NCBI RefSeq assembly: GCF_900637395.1
Contig: NZ_LR134372.1
Coordinates: 558,001 to 622,000, forward strand
DNA: 64,000 bases
Source of the DNA: Campylobacter upsaliensis
Lineage (GTDB): Bacteria > Campylobacterota > Campylobacteria > Campylobacterales > Campylobacteraceae
Direction of reading: 5' to 3'
The stretch's first letter is position 1. Every line of letters begins with the position of its first letter. Below are positions 1 to 10,071 of this stretch, piece after piece. Below the pieces are notes generated by a model. That model did not search any database. It was not told where the DNA came from and saw only the letters and a list, made by a program, of their open reading frames with translations. The position numbers and the translations under genes are program-made.

Positions 1-557
1 CTCTGTGGGTTTATAATTTAAATATTAGTGATTTGAAGAAAAAATTTATTTCAAAAACTAGAACACAATTTGATTTAGAGCTTTCCACTTGGCGTGAATT
101 TAAAATGGTAGATATTTTTGAAAAAATCATAAGAGGCAAGAGGCTTAAAAGCGAGGACAGAGAACACGATTTAAATGAAAAACAAACGCTTTATTTTTCG
201 GCATCAGAGCTTGATAATGGCTTGACAGATAAAATTACAAATCCCGTTTTTGTGGAGAAAAACGCTTTAATCTATACGACCTTTGGAGATTGTTTTTATG
301 TGGAAGGTGAATTTAGTGCTAGTGATGAGATTAATATCTTTAAACATTCTAAAATGGATAAATACTCAGCTCTTTTTATTGCTACAATCATTTCTCAAAA
401 CAAATATCGTTACCGCTTTGGCAGAAAAGCTTTTTTTAACAAATTTGAAAATGAGTTTATTAAATTGCCCGCCCTTAAAGAAAAAGGCGAGATGAAGCCT
501 GACTTTGCTTTTATGAGTGCGTATATCAAAACTTTAAAATATAGTGAGTTTATATGA
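1..557 (+). CDS. C-terminal part of a restriction-modification specificity (S) domain, truncated by the window edge
   Basis: The reading frame is open from the first complete codon at position 3, so the gene begins outside the window; the TTG at 33 is only an internal codon. The visible 185 residues look like a target-recognition domain of type I HsdS or of the S module at the end of single-chain type IIG enzymes. It has a W-R-E-F-K opening, a GKR turn, a YFSASELDNG segment typical of the HsdS phrase for sites with new guanidine/aromatic contacts, an IYTTFGDCFYV strand, and a terminal LPALKEKGE plus PDFAFM-YIK helix. Such domains read the DNA target for methylation and cleavage. The stop overlaps the start of the next gene (ATGA), so the two are translationally coupled, which is odd for a restriction gene and a housekeeping permease. 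Whether it is HsdS or a type IIG fusion cannot be decided here. Confidence 0.7.
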   Translation, partial: LWVYNLNISDLKKKFISKTRTQFDLELSTWREFKMVDIFEKIIRGKRLKSEDREHDLNEKQTLYFSASELDNGLTDKITNPVFVEKNALIYTTFGDCFYVEGEFSASDEINIFKHSKMDKYSALFIATIISQNKYRYRFGRKAFFNKFENEFIKLPALKEKGEMKPDFAFMSAYIKTLKYSEFI

Positions 558-1741
558 CGCGTTATCTACTTTTTAAATACCTTCGTTTTGATAAAGAGCA
601 ACCTTTTATCAATCTTTCTATGCTTTTGGCGTTTTTGGGTGTGTGCGTGGGGCTTTGTGTGCTTTTGGTCGCTATGGCGATAATGAACGGCTTTGATAAG
701 GAATTTCAAAAACGCTTTTTTGTGATGAATTATCCCATTACCATAATGCCGAAATTTTACGCACCCGTTGATGATGAATTTGTAGCGGAGTTAAGGCGTG
801 AATTTCCACATTTGCTTTTTAGTCCCTATCTTAGCACTCAAGTCATCGCTAAGGGGGATAATCGTTTTGAGGGTGGGGTTGTTTTTGGTGTGAATTTTGA
901 AGAGGAGAAGAAGATTAATGAGGTTGTTAAAGATGCCCTCAAAGATACGAATTTAAGCTCCTATGACATACTCATAGGTGGGGCTTTAGCGGAGGAATTT
1001 CGCCTTAAAAAAAATGATAAACTTTCCTTAATCTTTTCAAATTTAAATCCTAGTGGCTTTTCTCTCACTCCTACGACTAAGCGTTTTGATGTGAAGGCTA
1101 AGTTTAATTCCGGGCTTATTTTTTACGATAAGGCTTATATGTATGTTAAGGCAGAGGCGCTTAGAAAGGTTTTAGGCGTGAAAGAGGGCTATGATGGTGT
1201 GCATATTTATAGTGAAAATGCTTTTGAAGATATAGAAAAACTTAGGGCTTATTTGGGGCAGGATTATGCCACCATAGGCTGGTGGGAGCAAAATCAAAAT
1301 TTCTTCTCCGCCCTAGAGCTTGAAAAAAGGGCTTTATTTATCGTTTTAATGCTCATTATCCTTGTTGCTGGGCTTAATATAGTAAGTTCGCTTTTAATGA
1401 TAGTGATGAACCGCCGCAGTGAAATAGCCCTTTTACTCGCACTTGGTGCAAGTAAAAAGGAGATTAAAAAAAGCTTTTTTGCTCTTGGTATGCTAATAGG
1501 GGGTAGTGGTATGGTGTGTGGGGTGATTTTAGCCTTTGTAGCTTTGTGGCTTTTGGGGAATTTTGACCTTGTGTCCTTACCTGCTGATGTATATGGCACT
1601 TCAAAATTACCGCTTGATTTATCTATTTTAGATTTTATTTTAACCTTAATGGGAGCTTTATTTATCATTGCTCTTTCTTCATTTTACCCTGCAAAAAAGG
1701 CGACTGAAGTGAATATTTTAGATACTTTAAGAAATGAATAA
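554..1741 (+). CDS. LolC/LolE-family ABC transporter permease
   Basis: Inner-membrane permease of the lipoprotein-releasing (Lol) or FtsX-like ABC class, 395 residues. An N-terminal membrane helix lies at about residues 18-45 (LLAFLGVCVGLCVLLVAMAI). A periplasmic MacB-like domain follows to about residue 245. Three C-terminal helices come next, with the FtsX-type signature MNRRSEIALLLALGAS after the first of them, near residue 288. Members extract lipoproteins from the inner membrane together with a LolD ATPase, but no ATPase gene is adjacent, as is usual in Campylobacter. It overlaps the upstream restriction gene by 4 bases and has no clear Shine-Dalgarno of its own. It is followed 17 bases later by hemE. 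Assignment to the permease family is firm; the substrate is inferred. Confidence 0.85.
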   Translation: MTRYLLFKYLRFDKEQPFINLSMLLAFLGVCVGLCVLLVAMAIMNGFDKEFQKRFFVMNYPITIMPKFYAPVDDEFVAELRREFPHLLFSPYLSTQVIAKGDNRFEGGVVFGVNFEEEKKINEVVKDALKDTNLSSYDILIGGALAEEFRLKKNDKLSLIFSNLNPSGFSLTPTTKRFDVKAKFNSGLIFYDKAYMYVKAEALRKVLGVKEGYDGVHIYSENAFEDIEKLRAYLGQDYATIGWWEQNQNFFSALELEKRALFIVLMLIILVAGLNIVSSLLMIVMNRRSEIALLLALGASKKEIKKSFFALGMLIGGSGMVCGVILAFVALWLLGNFDLVSLPADVYGTSKLPLDLSILDFILTLMGALFIIALSSFYPAKKATEVNILDTLRNE

Positions 1742-1758
1742 TTTAAAAAGGACGAAAA

Positions 1759-2781
1759 ATGATTTTTATCGATGCGTGTTTTAAGAGACAAACGCCCTAT
1801 ACTCCTGTGTGGATGATGCGTCAAGCAGGAAGATATTTAAGCGAATATATGGCAGTTAGAAAGAGTGCGGGGGATTTTCTTTCGCTTTGTAAGGATTATA
1901 AAAAGGCTAGTGAGGTAAGTTTGCAGCCTGTGGATATTTTGGGCGTGGATGCGGCAATTATTTTTTCTGATATTTTGGTCGTGCCTTTAGAAATGGGGCT
2001 TGAGCTGCGTTTTGAAAAAGGCGAGGGACCCGTTTTTAGCACTCCACTCCAAAATAAAGAAGATTTAGATAAACTTGATGATTTAAGTGCGGTTAAAAAG
2101 CTTCATTATGTCTATGACGCTCTTTCTTTGACAAGGGAAAAACTCCCAAAAGATAAAGCTTTGATAGGATTTTGCGGGAGTGCTTGGACTATCGCTACTT
2201 ATATGATAGAGGGTAGGGGGAGTAAAAATTATGCAAAATGCAAAAAAATGCTTTATCAAAATCCTGAGCTTTTACATCAAATTTTAAGAAAATTAAACGA
2301 AGTATTGAAATTATATTTGGAGGAGCAAATTAAAGCTGGAGCAAATGCAGTGCAAATTTTTGACAGCTGGGCTGGGGCTTTAGAGGAGGGGGCGTTTTTT
2401 GAATTTTCTTTTTCTTATATGTGTGAGCTTAGTGCGTATCTTAAACGAAAATATCCGCATATCCCTGTGATAGTTTTTCCAAAGGGTGTGAGTGGGTATT
2501 TGGATAAAATTGAGGGGGAATTTGATGTATTTGGGGTGGATTGGAGCACTCCGCTTGATTTAGCAAGGGATAAACTTTCTCATAAATTTACTTTGCAAGG
2601 CAATATGGAGCCTTGTAGGCTTTATGATAAAAATGCCATAAAAAAGGGCGTAGAGCAAATTTTGCAAATAATGCAGGGCAAGGCGCATATTTTTAATTTA
2701 GGTCATGGAATTCTCCCTGATATCCCTGTGGAAAATGCGAAATACTTCATTAAACTTGTGCAAGAAAGCTCTAAAAAATGA
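1759..2781 (+). CDS. hemE: Uroporphyrinogen decarboxylase
   Basis: Cytoplasmic haem-biosynthesis enzyme that removes four carboxyl groups from uroporphyrinogen III to give coproporphyrinogen III. The 340-residue length is normal for the family. The N-terminal signature [15 protein letters not shown] (about residues 17-31) carries the substrate-binding arginines. The second signature [16 protein letters not shown] (about residues 137-152) and a GNMEP loop near residue 275 are also present. The ATG at 1759 has an AAAAGGACG ribosome site 8 bases upstream. The stop overlaps the following radical SAM gene by 4 bases (ATGA). HemE and radical SAM side by side is the same order I recall from C. jejuni. 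Confidence 0.96.
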   Translation: MIFIDACFKRQTPYTPVWMMRQAGRYLSEYMAVRKSAGDFLSLCKDYKKASEVSLQPVDILGVDAAIIFSDILVVPLEMGLELRFEKGEGPVFSTPLQNKEDLDKLDDLSAVKKLHYVYDALSLTREKLPKDKALIGFCGSAWTIATYMIEGRGSKNYAKCKKMLYQNPELLHQILRKLNEVLKLYLEEQIKAGANAVQIFDSWAGALEEGAFFEFSFSYMCELSAYLKRKYPHIPVIVFPKGVSGYLDKIEGEFDVFGVDWSTPLDLARDKLSHKFTLQGNMEPCRLYDKNAIKKGVEQILQIMQGKAHIFNLGHGILPDIPVENAKYFIKLVQESSKK

Positions 2782-3668
2782 TGATTTTTGGTCCTGTGAA
2801 TTCAAGGCGTTTTGGACTTTCTTTGGGGGTGGATTTAAGCGGAGCGAAAAAGCAGTGTAATTTTGACTGCGTGTATTGTGAGCTTGAAGCGGCAAAGCCT
2901 ATGAAAGAGCAAGAGAGTGTTTTGAGTGTGGAGGAAATTCTAACAGAACTTAAAGCTGTTTTAAAAAAAGATGTGAAATTTGATGTTTTGACCCTGACTG
3001 CTAATGGCGAACCTAGTCTTTATCCGTATTTAAAAGAGTTAATTTTAGAGCTTAAAAAGCTTATTAAAGATAAGAAAATTCTCATCTTAAGCAATGGCAC
3101 GGCGGTTTTAGATGAGGAAAAAATACAAGCTTTAGTGCTATGCGACATTGTTAAATTTAGCTTAGATAGTGCAAATGAAAAAACTTTTTATAAGATAGAT
3201 AGAGCTTTAAAAGGGATTGATTTAAGCAAGATGATAGAAAAAATGGCGGAATTTAGGGCTAAGTTTAGCGGTGCTTTGGTAATGGAAATTTTGATAGTTA
3301 AGGGCTTTAATGATAATGAGGAGGAATTTATCTTGCTTAACGATGCTCTAACTAAAATCGCACCTATGAGAGTGGATTTAAGTAGCATAGATAGACCTCC
3401 TGCTTATGCGGTGAGTGGGGTCGATGAAATGAGGCTTTTGGAGCTTAGTGAGCTTATTAGCTCTGTGCCTGTTTTTATAGCAAAAAGACATAAAGCCATT
3501 TTAAGCTTTAGTGAGGAAGAGCTTTTAAAAACTTTGCGTTTGCGTCCTCAAAGTGAGCTTGATGTGGAGTGTTTTGATACAAAGAGTAAGAGAAATTTGC
3601 AAACTTTGCTTGAAAAAGGACAAATAAAAAGCGTTAATCTTGCTGGAGTGAAGTTTTATAAAGCCTAG
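2778..3668 (+). CDS. Radical SAM protein
   Basis: 296-residue protein whose CNFDCVYC motif (Cys27, Cys31, Cys34) binds a [4Fe-4S] cluster for radical SAM chemistry. It opens with [17 protein letters not shown], a start shared with a family of small radical SAM proteins annotated near wyosine-type or uncharacterised enzymes. The [10 protein letters not shown] segment near residue 75 matches the GGE/GEP SAM-binding strand. The substrate is unknown. Translation is coupled to hemE by a 4-base overlap. The 3' end overlaps convergent hemD by 35 bases. The family call is secure; any specific reaction would be guesswork. Confidence 0.85.
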   Translation: MMIFGPVNSRRFGLSLGVDLSGAKKQCNFDCVYCELEAAKPMKEQESVLSVEEILTELKAVLKKDVKFDVLTLTANGEPSLYPYLKELILELKKLIKDKKILILSNGTAVLDEEKIQALVLCDIVKFSLDSANEKTFYKIDRALKGIDLSKMIEKMAEFRAKFSGALVMEILIVKGFNDNEEEFILLNDALTKIAPMRVDLSSIDRPPAYAVSGVDEMRLLELSELISSVPVFIAKRHKAILSFSEEELLKTLRLRPQSELDVECFDTKSKRNLQTLLEKGQIKSVNLAGVKFYKA

Positions 3669-4278
3669 CTAAATCAACACAAGCTTTTATCGTTGCTTCT
3701 TTGGCTAGACTAAATTGCAAGCCTTTAAGATTTTTCGCTGTGCTTTGTCCTATGGCGATGAAGTGATCTTTTGGGTGTGCTTTGTAAGTTTTTAAAAAAT
3801 TTAAGACACTATGTGGAGAGGTTAAGATAAAAATAGCGGGTTGTTTTAGCTCTATTTTGCAGGCTTTAAAGACATTTTCATAAACAATTACTTCTTTTAG
3901 CTTTACGCCGTAGTTTTGTAAATCTTCGTTGAGCTTTGAGGCGATATTTTTGCCCCTAAGATAAAGACATTTTTGTCCTTTTAATTCGTCCTTAAATTCG
4001 TCAAAGAGTGTTTTTCCATAAGCAAGTGATGGAATTTTTATCTTTGTGAAGCCGAGTTTTTTTGCTTCTTTTGCCGTTTTTTCTCCCACGGCATAAATTT
4101 GTAAGGTAAAATTAAGCTTTATTTTTGCTCTTTCTAAGGCTTTGACGGCGTTTTTTGATGTTAAAATAAGAGCATTAAAATCTTTTAAATTGACATTAAA
4201 ATCGAAAAAATTTATCTCATTTAAGATAAGATTTTCCACGCCCTTAAATTTCGCTTCATTTAAGAGATAAATTTTCAC
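3634..4278 (-). CDS. hemD: Uroporphyrinogen-III synthase
   Basis: Cyclises hydroxymethylbilane with inversion of ring D to give uroporphyrinogen III, the substrate of HemE encoded nearby on the other strand. The 214-residue protein shows the weakly conserved HemD pattern: NALILTSKNAVKAL (about 34-47), IYAVGEKTAKEAKKLGF (about 61-77), LRGKNIASKL (about 104-113), and FILTSPHSVLNFL with FIAIGQSTAKNLK in the second lobe. It is the last gene of the aroB-to-hemD operon and overlaps thiE by 23 bases. HemD proteins are poorly conserved, so the call rests on these paired motifs and length. Confidence 0.9.
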   Translation of the reverse strand: MKIYLLNEAKFKGVENLILNEINFFDFNVNLKDFNALILTSKNAVKALERAKIKLNFTLQIYAVGEKTAKEAKKLGFTKIKIPSLAYGKTLFDEFKDELKGQKCLYLRGKNIASKLNEDLQNYGVKLKEVIVYENVFKACKIELKQPAIFILTSPHSVLNFLKTYKAHPKDHFIAIGQSTAKNLKGLQFSLAKEATIKACVDLARLYKTSLQQD

Positions 4279-4879
4279 ACACAGCCTTTTTTAAAGTTTT
4301 TGCGGCTTGATAAGGATTTTTAGCGTTCATAATCGCCCTTACCACCGCCACCCCACCAAGCTTAATGCCTCTTAAATCCTTAATAACCGCCTCATCAATA
4401 CCACCGATTGCCACGACACTTATGGGTGAGTTTTCACAAATTTCACGCAAATTTTGAAGACTTAAAACGCTACTTTCTTTAGTCGGCGTTTTCTTAATCG
4501 CCCCACAGCCTAAATAATCCGCCCCCTCAATGCTTTCAAGTTTCTTTAAGCTTTTAAGACTTAAGCCTATGATTTTATCTTTTCCTAGAATTTTTCTTGC
4601 GATTTGTAGGGGTAAATCCTCTTGTCCCAAATGCACTCCATCAGCATCTAAGGCTAGAGCAAGGTCGATTCTATCGTTGATGATGAGAGGAATTTGGTAT
4701 TTTTGGCAGAGTTTTTGAGCTTTTAAACCTAGAGTAAAAAAATCTCTTGCATTAAGATTTTTTTCTCTAAGTTGTATAAGGCTAACCCCTCCTTTTATCG
4801 CACTTTCAAGCACATTTAAAAATTTTTCATCGCTTAAATTTCCACGGCTTGCGACAAGATATAAGCTTAAATCAAGCAT
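4256..4879 (-). CDS. thiE: Thiamine-phosphate synthase
   Basis: Joins hydroxymethylpyrimidine diphosphate and thiazole phosphate to thiamine phosphate. TIM-barrel protein of 207 residues with family motifs SLIQLREKNL (pyrophosphate side), IINDRIDLALALDADGVHLGQEDLP (residues about 66-90, holding the metal-binding aspartates), and the glycine-rich phosphate site VVAIGGID near residue 157. The GCGAIKKTPTKES segment corresponds to the usual GPIFPTxTK loop. It overlaps thiD upstream by 8 bases and hemD downstream by 23 bases, so the three are cotranscribed. ThiD makes the pyrimidine substrate, fitting a shared thiamine role. Confidence 0.95.
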   Translation of the reverse strand: MLDLSLYLVASRGNLSDEKFLNVLESAIKGGVSLIQLREKNLNARDFFTLGLKAQKLCQKYQIPLIINDRIDLALALDADGVHLGQEDLPLQIARKILGKDKIIGLSLKSLKKLESIEGADYLGCGAIKKTPTKESSVLSLQNLREICENSPISVVAIGGIDEAVIKDLRGIKLGGVAVVRAIMNAKNPYQAAKTLKKAVCENLSLK

Positions 4880-5678
4880 TAAAAGCCCAAAAATGATTTG
4901 TCGGTCCGCAACCCTTACCCAAATTCAAACTATAATCAATCGCCCCCCTCACATAGTTCTTAGCCTCTCTTACACTCTCAAGCTCTGTTTTACCAAGTGC
5001 TAGATTTGAAGCTATGGCAGAGCTTAGTGTGCAGCCTGTGCCGTGCGTATTTTTGGTTTCTATGCGTTCGCCTTTTAAAATGTGAATTTGCTCTCCGTCA
5101 AAAAAAACATCGTTGGCATTTGTTTCACTATGTCCGCCCTTGATTAAAACGGCTTTAGCACCCTTAGTGTGAAGATATTTAGCCGCTTTTATCATCTCTT
5201 CTTCATTTTGGATTTTAAAGCCACTTAAAAACTGCGCTTCTGGGATATTTGGCGTGAGTATATCGGCAAATTGCAGGATATTTTCTTTAAAAAATTCGCA
5301 GCACTCACTAGGCATTAAGGCAAAGCCATTTTTAGCAAACATCACAGGGTCAATCACGACATTTTCAGGCTTAAAACGCTCTAAATTTTCCCTTACGCAA
5401 AGCATTAGCTCCTTGCTCCCTATCATACCGATTTTAACAGCCTTAGGAGGGATATCCTCAAACACTGCTAAAAATTGCTCTTCAACGCATTTAATAGGCA
5501 CATTATGCACGCTAATCACTCTTGCGGTATTTTCCGCTACTACGCTTAAAATCACACTCATACCAAAAAGCTTATACGCACTAAAGGTTTTTAAATCTGC
5601 TTGCACACCAGCCCCTCCGCTACAATCGCTTCCTGCTATGGTTAAAATAGGGATTAACTCACTTCCTTTTGCTTTCAT
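4872..5678 (-). CDS. thiD: Hydroxymethylpyrimidine (phosphate) kinase
   Basis: Ribokinase-fold enzyme that phosphorylates hydroxymethylpyrimidine twice, giving the pyrophosphate used by ThiE. The 268-residue protein has LTIAGSDCSGGAGVQADLKTF near the N terminus, VIDPVMFAKNG near residue 125, and the C-terminal anion-hole signature THGTGCTLSSAIASNLA around residue 213 with the catalytic aspartate position replaced by the family-typical GTGC. The ATG at 5678 follows an AAAGGATATA ribosome site. It sits 10 bases after the FtsH-like gene and overlaps thiE by 8 bases. Confidence 0.95.
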   Translation of the reverse strand: MKAKGSELIPILTIAGSDCSGGAGVQADLKTFSAYKLFGMSVILSVVAENTARVISVHNVPIKCVEEQFLAVFEDIPPKAVKIGMIGSKELMLCVRENLERFKPENVVIDPVMFAKNGFALMPSECCEFFKENILQFADILTPNIPEAQFLSGFKIQNEEEMIKAAKYLHTKGAKAVLIKGGHSETNANDVFFDGEQIHILKGERIETKNTHGTGCTLSSAIASNLALGKTELESVREAKNYVRGAIDYSLNLGKGCGPTNHFWAFNA

Positions 5679-5688
5679 TATATATCCT

Positions 5689-7281
5689 TTATAAACTTAT
5701 TTGTTTGACATCTTCGTAAGTTAAACTTTCTTTTTCTAGTAAAAGTTTAGCTAAATTTGCAATGAGTTCTTTTCGTGTTTTTAGAAATTCCTTCACTTCA
5801 CTTTTTTCTTTTTCTAAATTTTTCTCTTCTATCATATTAAAGCTTAACATAAATTCGACAAGTTCTTTGATTTTCATAAAGTCTTGTTGTGAATTTGTGT
5901 AGCTTTCATTATATAAAAGTTTCATCGCCATAAAGCCTGCAAGGTGTGTTTTGATTTTATTTAAAAGCTCGGATTTTGATTTGATGTTGGATTCATATTC
6001 TTTAAAGCGGTCCTCAATGAGCGTGATTTTATCAAATTTCACATCAAAATAATACGCACATAAGGCTTTTGCCGCTTGGTAATGGGCTTGAATTTGTTTT
6101 TCTTTTTCGCTTAAATTTAGAATTTTTCTCTTGCCTAAAAGCACCTTATTTAAAACCGCGTAAAAATCATTATCCTCGACTAAATCGCTCCCCCGTCTTA
6201 ACGCATTAATAGCGGCTTCATTGACAAGGGTTTCAAGTCCTGCACCACTAAAGCCTACGCTTAATTTAGCTATTTTTTCTAAATCAACTTGATTTTTCTT
6301 ATTTTTCATATAAATTTCTAAAATTTTAAAGCGGTCTTTAAAGTCTGGTAAAGAAAGAAAAATGCGTCTATCAAAGCGTCCTGAACGCAGCAGTGCTTCG
6401 TCCATTAGTTCGATTTTATTTGTCGCGGCGATGACGATGACGCCGCTATTGTCCTCAAAGCCGTCCATTTGGGTTAAGAGTTGATTAAGCGTGCTATCTC
6501 TTTCGCCGTTTGAAAGCTCATTTCTAGCCTTACCCACTGCGTCAATCTCATCGATAAAAATGATGCTTGGCGCCATCATCTTAGCACGAGAGAAAAGTTC
6601 TCTCACCCTTTTTGCACCCATTCCTACATAAATTTCGACAAAACTTGAGCCTGATTGATAAAAAAAGGGCACTCCAGCCTCACCAGCCACAGCTTTTGCG
6701 ATGAGTGTTTTACCAACTCCTGGTGGACCTATCATTAAAACGCCTTTTGGCATTTTGACGCCAAATTCTTTGTATTTTTGAGGATTTTTAAGAAAATCGA
6801 CAAGCTCATTAAGTTCCATTTTGACTTCATTAACTCCTGCGACATCATTAAAGGTAACGCCTGAAATGACGGGCTTTATGGAGTTAAGTGGTTCTTGTAA
6901 AGAGGAAGTTTGGGTAGGATTTATGGGAAATTTTTGCATTTCTTTTTTGCGGCGAAAAAGATTAAAGCTTATTAACAAGGCTAATAAAAACACTAAAAAG
7001 ATGAATAGTATCCAAGCGCTATAATCTCTTTTCACCTCCACAGGCACATTTGCTAAAAGCTCTTTAAGATCTACGCCGTCTTTTATGATGACATAATGAT
7101 CTCCTGCGGCTTTGAGTAAAATTTCATCTCCATCAATAATGGCTTTTTGGATAAGCTTTTGCTCCAAAAGGCTTTGATATAGAGCTTTATCTATGAATTT
7201 GGGCTCATTTTTAAAATACACTATGGCTAAAAGCACACATAAAATCCCAAAAGAAAAAAGTATGATTTTGTTATTTTTCAT
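5689..7281 (-). CDS. FtsH-like membrane AAA+ ATPase with degenerate protease motif
   Basis: 530-residue relative of FtsH. Two N-terminal membrane helices (about residues 6-23 and 89-109) flank a short periplasmic loop. The AAA+ module covers about residues 145-345, with Walker A GPPGVGKT, Walker [12 protein letters not shown] and second region of homology [21 protein letters not shown], so ATP hydrolysis is likely intact. In the C-terminal M41 region the zinc motif HExGH is replaced by HYQAA (residues 400-404, bases 6070-6084), so the metal ligand histidine and catalytic glutamate are missing. I infer a chaperone or unfoldase without proteolysis. True FtsH of Campylobacter is longer, about 640 residues. 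It overlaps mtaB by one base (TAATG). Confidence 0.85.
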   Translation of the reverse strand: MKNNKIILFSFGILCVLLAIVYFKNEPKFIDKALYQSLLEQKLIQKAIIDGDEILLKAAGDHYVIIKDGVDLKELLANVPVEVKRDYSAWILFIFLVFLLALLISFNLFRRKKEMQKFPINPTQTSSLQEPLNSIKPVISGVTFNDVAGVNEVKMELNELVDFLKNPQKYKEFGVKMPKGVLMIGPPGVGKTLIAKAVAGEAGVPFFYQSGSSFVEIYVGMGAKRVRELFSRAKMMAPSIIFIDEIDAVGKARNELSNGERDSTLNQLLTQMDGFEDNSGVIVIAATNKIELMDEALLRSGRFDRRIFLSLPDFKDRFKILEIYMKNKKNQVDLEKIAKLSVGFSGAGLETLVNEAAINALRRGSDLVEDNDFYAVLNKVLLGKRKILNLSEKEKQIQAHYQAAKALCAYYFDVKFDKITLIEDRFKEYESNIKSKSELLNKIKTHLAGFMAMKLLYNESYTNSQQDFMKIKELVEFMLSFNMIEEKNLEKEKSEVKEFLKTRKELIANLAKLLLEKESLTYEDVKQISL

Positions 7282-8525
7282 TATATCCTCGTTTCGTTAA
7301 ATTCCTCTTTGACTTCGTAATTTTCGATATTTAGCCACATTTTGCTTAATTCTTTTTCACTTTTGATTTTGATTTTATTAAAAAATTGATCATAGCCTTC
7401 ATAAAAGCCGTTTTTTTCGCTTTCTATTAGCACTTCAAGTTTGACTTTATTTGCCTTTCTAAATTCAAAATTATTTTTTTGCACTATGGCTTTAAGGGTG
7501 TTAAGCCTTTCTTTAGCAAGGTCGCCTTTTATGGTATTTTTAAGGGTGGCGGAGTGGGTATTATTACGCGGAGAAAAGATAAAAGCGTGAAGATGAGTGA
7601 GCTTAAATTCTGTAAAATTTCTCAAAGCTTCTTGCCAAAGCTCCTCGCTTTCTCCGGGATGCCCTACGATAAAATCCGTCCCCAAAGCAAAGCCCTTAAA
7701 AGCAAGGGTTTGAAAAAGCTTTAAGTCATCTTTTGTATGACTTCTACGCCGCATAATGCGTAACATCGTCTCGCTTGTGTGTTGCAAAGCTATATGAAGA
7801 TGTCTTTCAAGCAATTTTTCATCTAAAATTTCCATAAAACTTTCGTCAATTTGTGCAGGCTCTAAGCTCCCTAAACGAATGCGTTTTAGCCCTGAAATTT
7901 GCATCATTTTTTGTAAAAGTTTGCCTAAGCTTGTGCCGTCTTTTAAGCCGTAAGAGCCTATATTTGTGCCTGTTAGGACGATTTCTGTGTAGCCATTTTG
8001 AATTAAAATTTTAATTTGTTCTAATAAATCGCTTTCTTTGACGCTTCTTGACCTGCCGCGAACACTAGGTATTATGCAATAAGAGCAGTTAAAATCGCAG
8101 CCTTCTTGAATTTTCACAAAGGCTTTTGTGTGATTTTCATAATCTTTAACAATGTCCTTATCGATGAAATTTAAATTGCCAAGTTCATAAAAACGCTTTT
8201 TTTCTTTTAAAAATTCATTGATTTTAGCTTTATTTGACGCACCCAAAACACCAAAAATCGCCCCACCATCTAAAAGTTCCTTCCCCTTGCTAACTGCCGC
8301 ACAGCCTGTTAAAATTACTTTAATATTGTTTTTCTTAAGATGATTGATATAAGTTTTTAAGCCGCTATCAGCACCATTTGTTACCGTGCAAGAATTAATA
8401 AGGACAATGTCGGCTTCTTTTTCATCATTTGTCAGCTCAAAGTCTTTAATATAGCCCTTTATTAGCTCACTATCATAAATATTTGTCCTGCAACCAAAGG
8501 TTTTTAAAAAAATTTTAGACATCAA
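7281..8525 (-). CDS. mtaB: tRNA threonylcarbamoyladenosine methylthiotransferase MtaB
   Basis: Radical SAM enzyme that adds a methylthio group to t6A37 of ANN-decoding tRNAs. The N-terminal UPF0004 domain supplies cysteines in TFGCRTNIYDS, INSCTVT and LTGCAA for one iron-sulfur cluster. The radical SAM motif CDFNCSYCIIPSVRGRSRS follows near residue 143, and a TRAM-like C-terminal region completes 414 residues. Cys-Arg instead of Cys-Gln after the first cysteine (GCRTN rather than GCQMN) favours MtaB over MiaB. It overlaps the MscS gene by 11 bases and the FtsH-like gene by one base. Confidence 0.92.
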   Translation of the reverse strand: MMSKIFLKTFGCRTNIYDSELIKGYIKDFELTNDEKEADIVLINSCTVTNGADSGLKTYINHLKKNNIKVILTGCAAVSKGKELLDGGAIFGVLGASNKAKINEFLKEKKRFYELGNLNFIDKDIVKDYENHTKAFVKIQEGCDFNCSYCIIPSVRGRSRSVKESDLLEQIKILIQNGYTEIVLTGTNIGSYGLKDGTSLGKLLQKMMQISGLKRIRLGSLEPAQIDESFMEILDEKLLERHLHIALQHTSETMLRIMRRRSHTKDDLKLFQTLAFKGFALGTDFIVGHPGESEELWQEALRNFTEFKLTHLHAFIFSPRNNTHSATLKNTIKGDLAKERLNTLKAIVQKNNFEFRKANKVKLEVLIESEKNGFYEGYDQFFNKIKIKSEKELSKMWLNIENYEVKEEFNETRI

Positions 8526-10071
8526 AATCCTTTAAAAGCTCTTTTGGCATAGCATTTTGCCTTTTGTCTAAATAGAGATTTTGACTTGGATAGGCGATTT
8601 TAATATCCTCGTGTTTGACTAGTTCGGTAATTAATTCTTTGCTTATCACGCTTCTTAAATTTAATGCGGCATAAGAATTTGTCATATACCAAGCAGAAAG
8701 CCTTATCCCCCAGTGTTCGAAAAAAATGTAAATTTTAGGCTCGACTTTGGGATTTTTAATGCTATATTCATTTTGTAATCTATACATCGCTTTTTTGGCA
8801 AGTTCGGTATAGGGTTTGGCTTGTTTGGTAACGATTTGCTCCATAATGTCCTTAGCCTTTTCTAAATTTGAGTCAAAACTTATGGTAATATCAATGCCAT
8901 CTAGCACGGTTTTCATTCCGTGATGGGTATAATTTGCGATTAATTGCGTAAAAACATAATTGTTTGGGATAAAGATAATCCGCCCACTGCGGCGATTTTT
9001 CATATAAGTTTCTAAGGTCAGGGTCTCATAAATGGTAATTCTTAAAAAAGAAATGTCAATAATATCGCCTATATAAGTGATGTCATTTTGTATCACTTTA
9101 ATGCGGTCTCCCACTCTCATACTTCCGCCAAAAATAATCACGCACCACCCGAGCATAGACATAAACATATCCTTCATAGCGATGGCAAGTCCAGCCGATG
9201 CAAAGCCTAGTATAGTAACAAGATAAGTGATATTTTCTATATAAGCAAAAAGGAGAATTAAAAAGATGATGTTGATATTAATGAAATTAATCACCTTTGT
9301 AGCAGTGTAATAACGCTCATTGTCCTTAATGTATTTTTTAGCGATGAATTTTAAAGAAAAAGAGGCGATGATAACTAGGATAATGGCGATGAGGATATTG
9401 ACCGCTCTTAGCGTTTGCACCTTAATTTCAGCATTAACGCGTGCAATCTCATCTTCGATCTTCTTCTCATACACAGAAAAAGACACTTGCGTAAATTGTA
9501 AAGCATTTTCAAATTCGCTTAATTTTTTGTTTGATTCTTTAAGAGCGTTTAAATTTGCTTTATTATTATCAAGCTTGAGTAGTTCCTTAAGCTCGATATT
9601 TTTTTCTTTAATTTTTAAAACTAAATTTTCAAATTCTTGGATCTTTAAAATATGTTCATCTCTTTCATCTTTTAATTTTTTAATGTGAGAAAAAGCACCG
9701 ATGATGGCGAGTGGATTTGTGAGCTTGGGGAGAATTTCTATATTTTCATTAATGCTTAGACTTTGGGTAAAATTGAGATTTTTATAATCTTTTAAAAGTT
9801 TGAGTTGTTCTTCTAAATTTGCTATTTTACTCTGCGTAGCGTCTTTTTGTTCGTAGCTTAAATGCTCTTTGTCTAGCTCCTCTCTTAAAATGATAAGCTC
9901 ATCACTGATTTGCTGATATTTGATGAAATTGTTATAGCGTATATTATAAATACTAGCATCGATAATGGTATTAAGCGTATTGATTTTAGTTTTGCTTTCT
10001 AAAATTAAGCTTGTATTAAGCTCAGCAAAGCAAAGCGTGGCTAAAAAAGCTAAGAAAATGATTTTTTTCAT
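8515..10071 (-). CDS. MscS-family mechanosensitive channel with large periplasmic coiled coil
   Basis: 518-residue channel. A cleavable-looking signal peptide (residues 1-16, ending CFA) is followed by a roughly 190-residue helical, probably coiled-coil periplasmic domain rich in Lys, Glu and Leu. Membrane helices lie at about 224-243 and 263-283. The pore-lining MscS helix [20 protein letters not shown] is at about 286-305. The beta domain follows with GDRIKV and the FIPNNYVF motif near residue 370. Such channels open on membrane tension during osmotic downshock. It overlaps aroB by 4 bases and mtaB by 11 bases. Confidence 0.9.
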   Translation of the reverse strand: MKKIIFLAFLATLCFAELNTSLILESKTKINTLNTIIDASIYNIRYNNFIKYQQISDELIILREELDKEHLSYEQKDATQSKIANLEEQLKLLKDYKNLNFTQSLSINENIEILPKLTNPLAIIGAFSHIKKLKDERDEHILKIQEFENLVLKIKEKNIELKELLKLDNNKANLNALKESNKKLSEFENALQFTQVSFSVYEKKIEDEIARVNAEIKVQTLRAVNILIAIILVIIASFSLKFIAKKYIKDNERYYTATKVINFININIIFLILLFAYIENITYLVTILGFASAGLAIAMKDMFMSMLGWCVIIFGGSMRVGDRIKVIQNDITYIGDIIDISFLRITIYETLTLETYMKNRRSGRIIFIPNNYVFTQLIANYTHHGMKTVLDGIDITISFDSNLEKAKDIMEQIVTKQAKPYTELAKKAMYRLQNEYSIKNPKVEPKIYIFFEHWGIRLSAWYMTNSYAALNLRSVISKELITELVKHEDIKIAYPSQNLYLDKRQNAMPKELLKDFDV

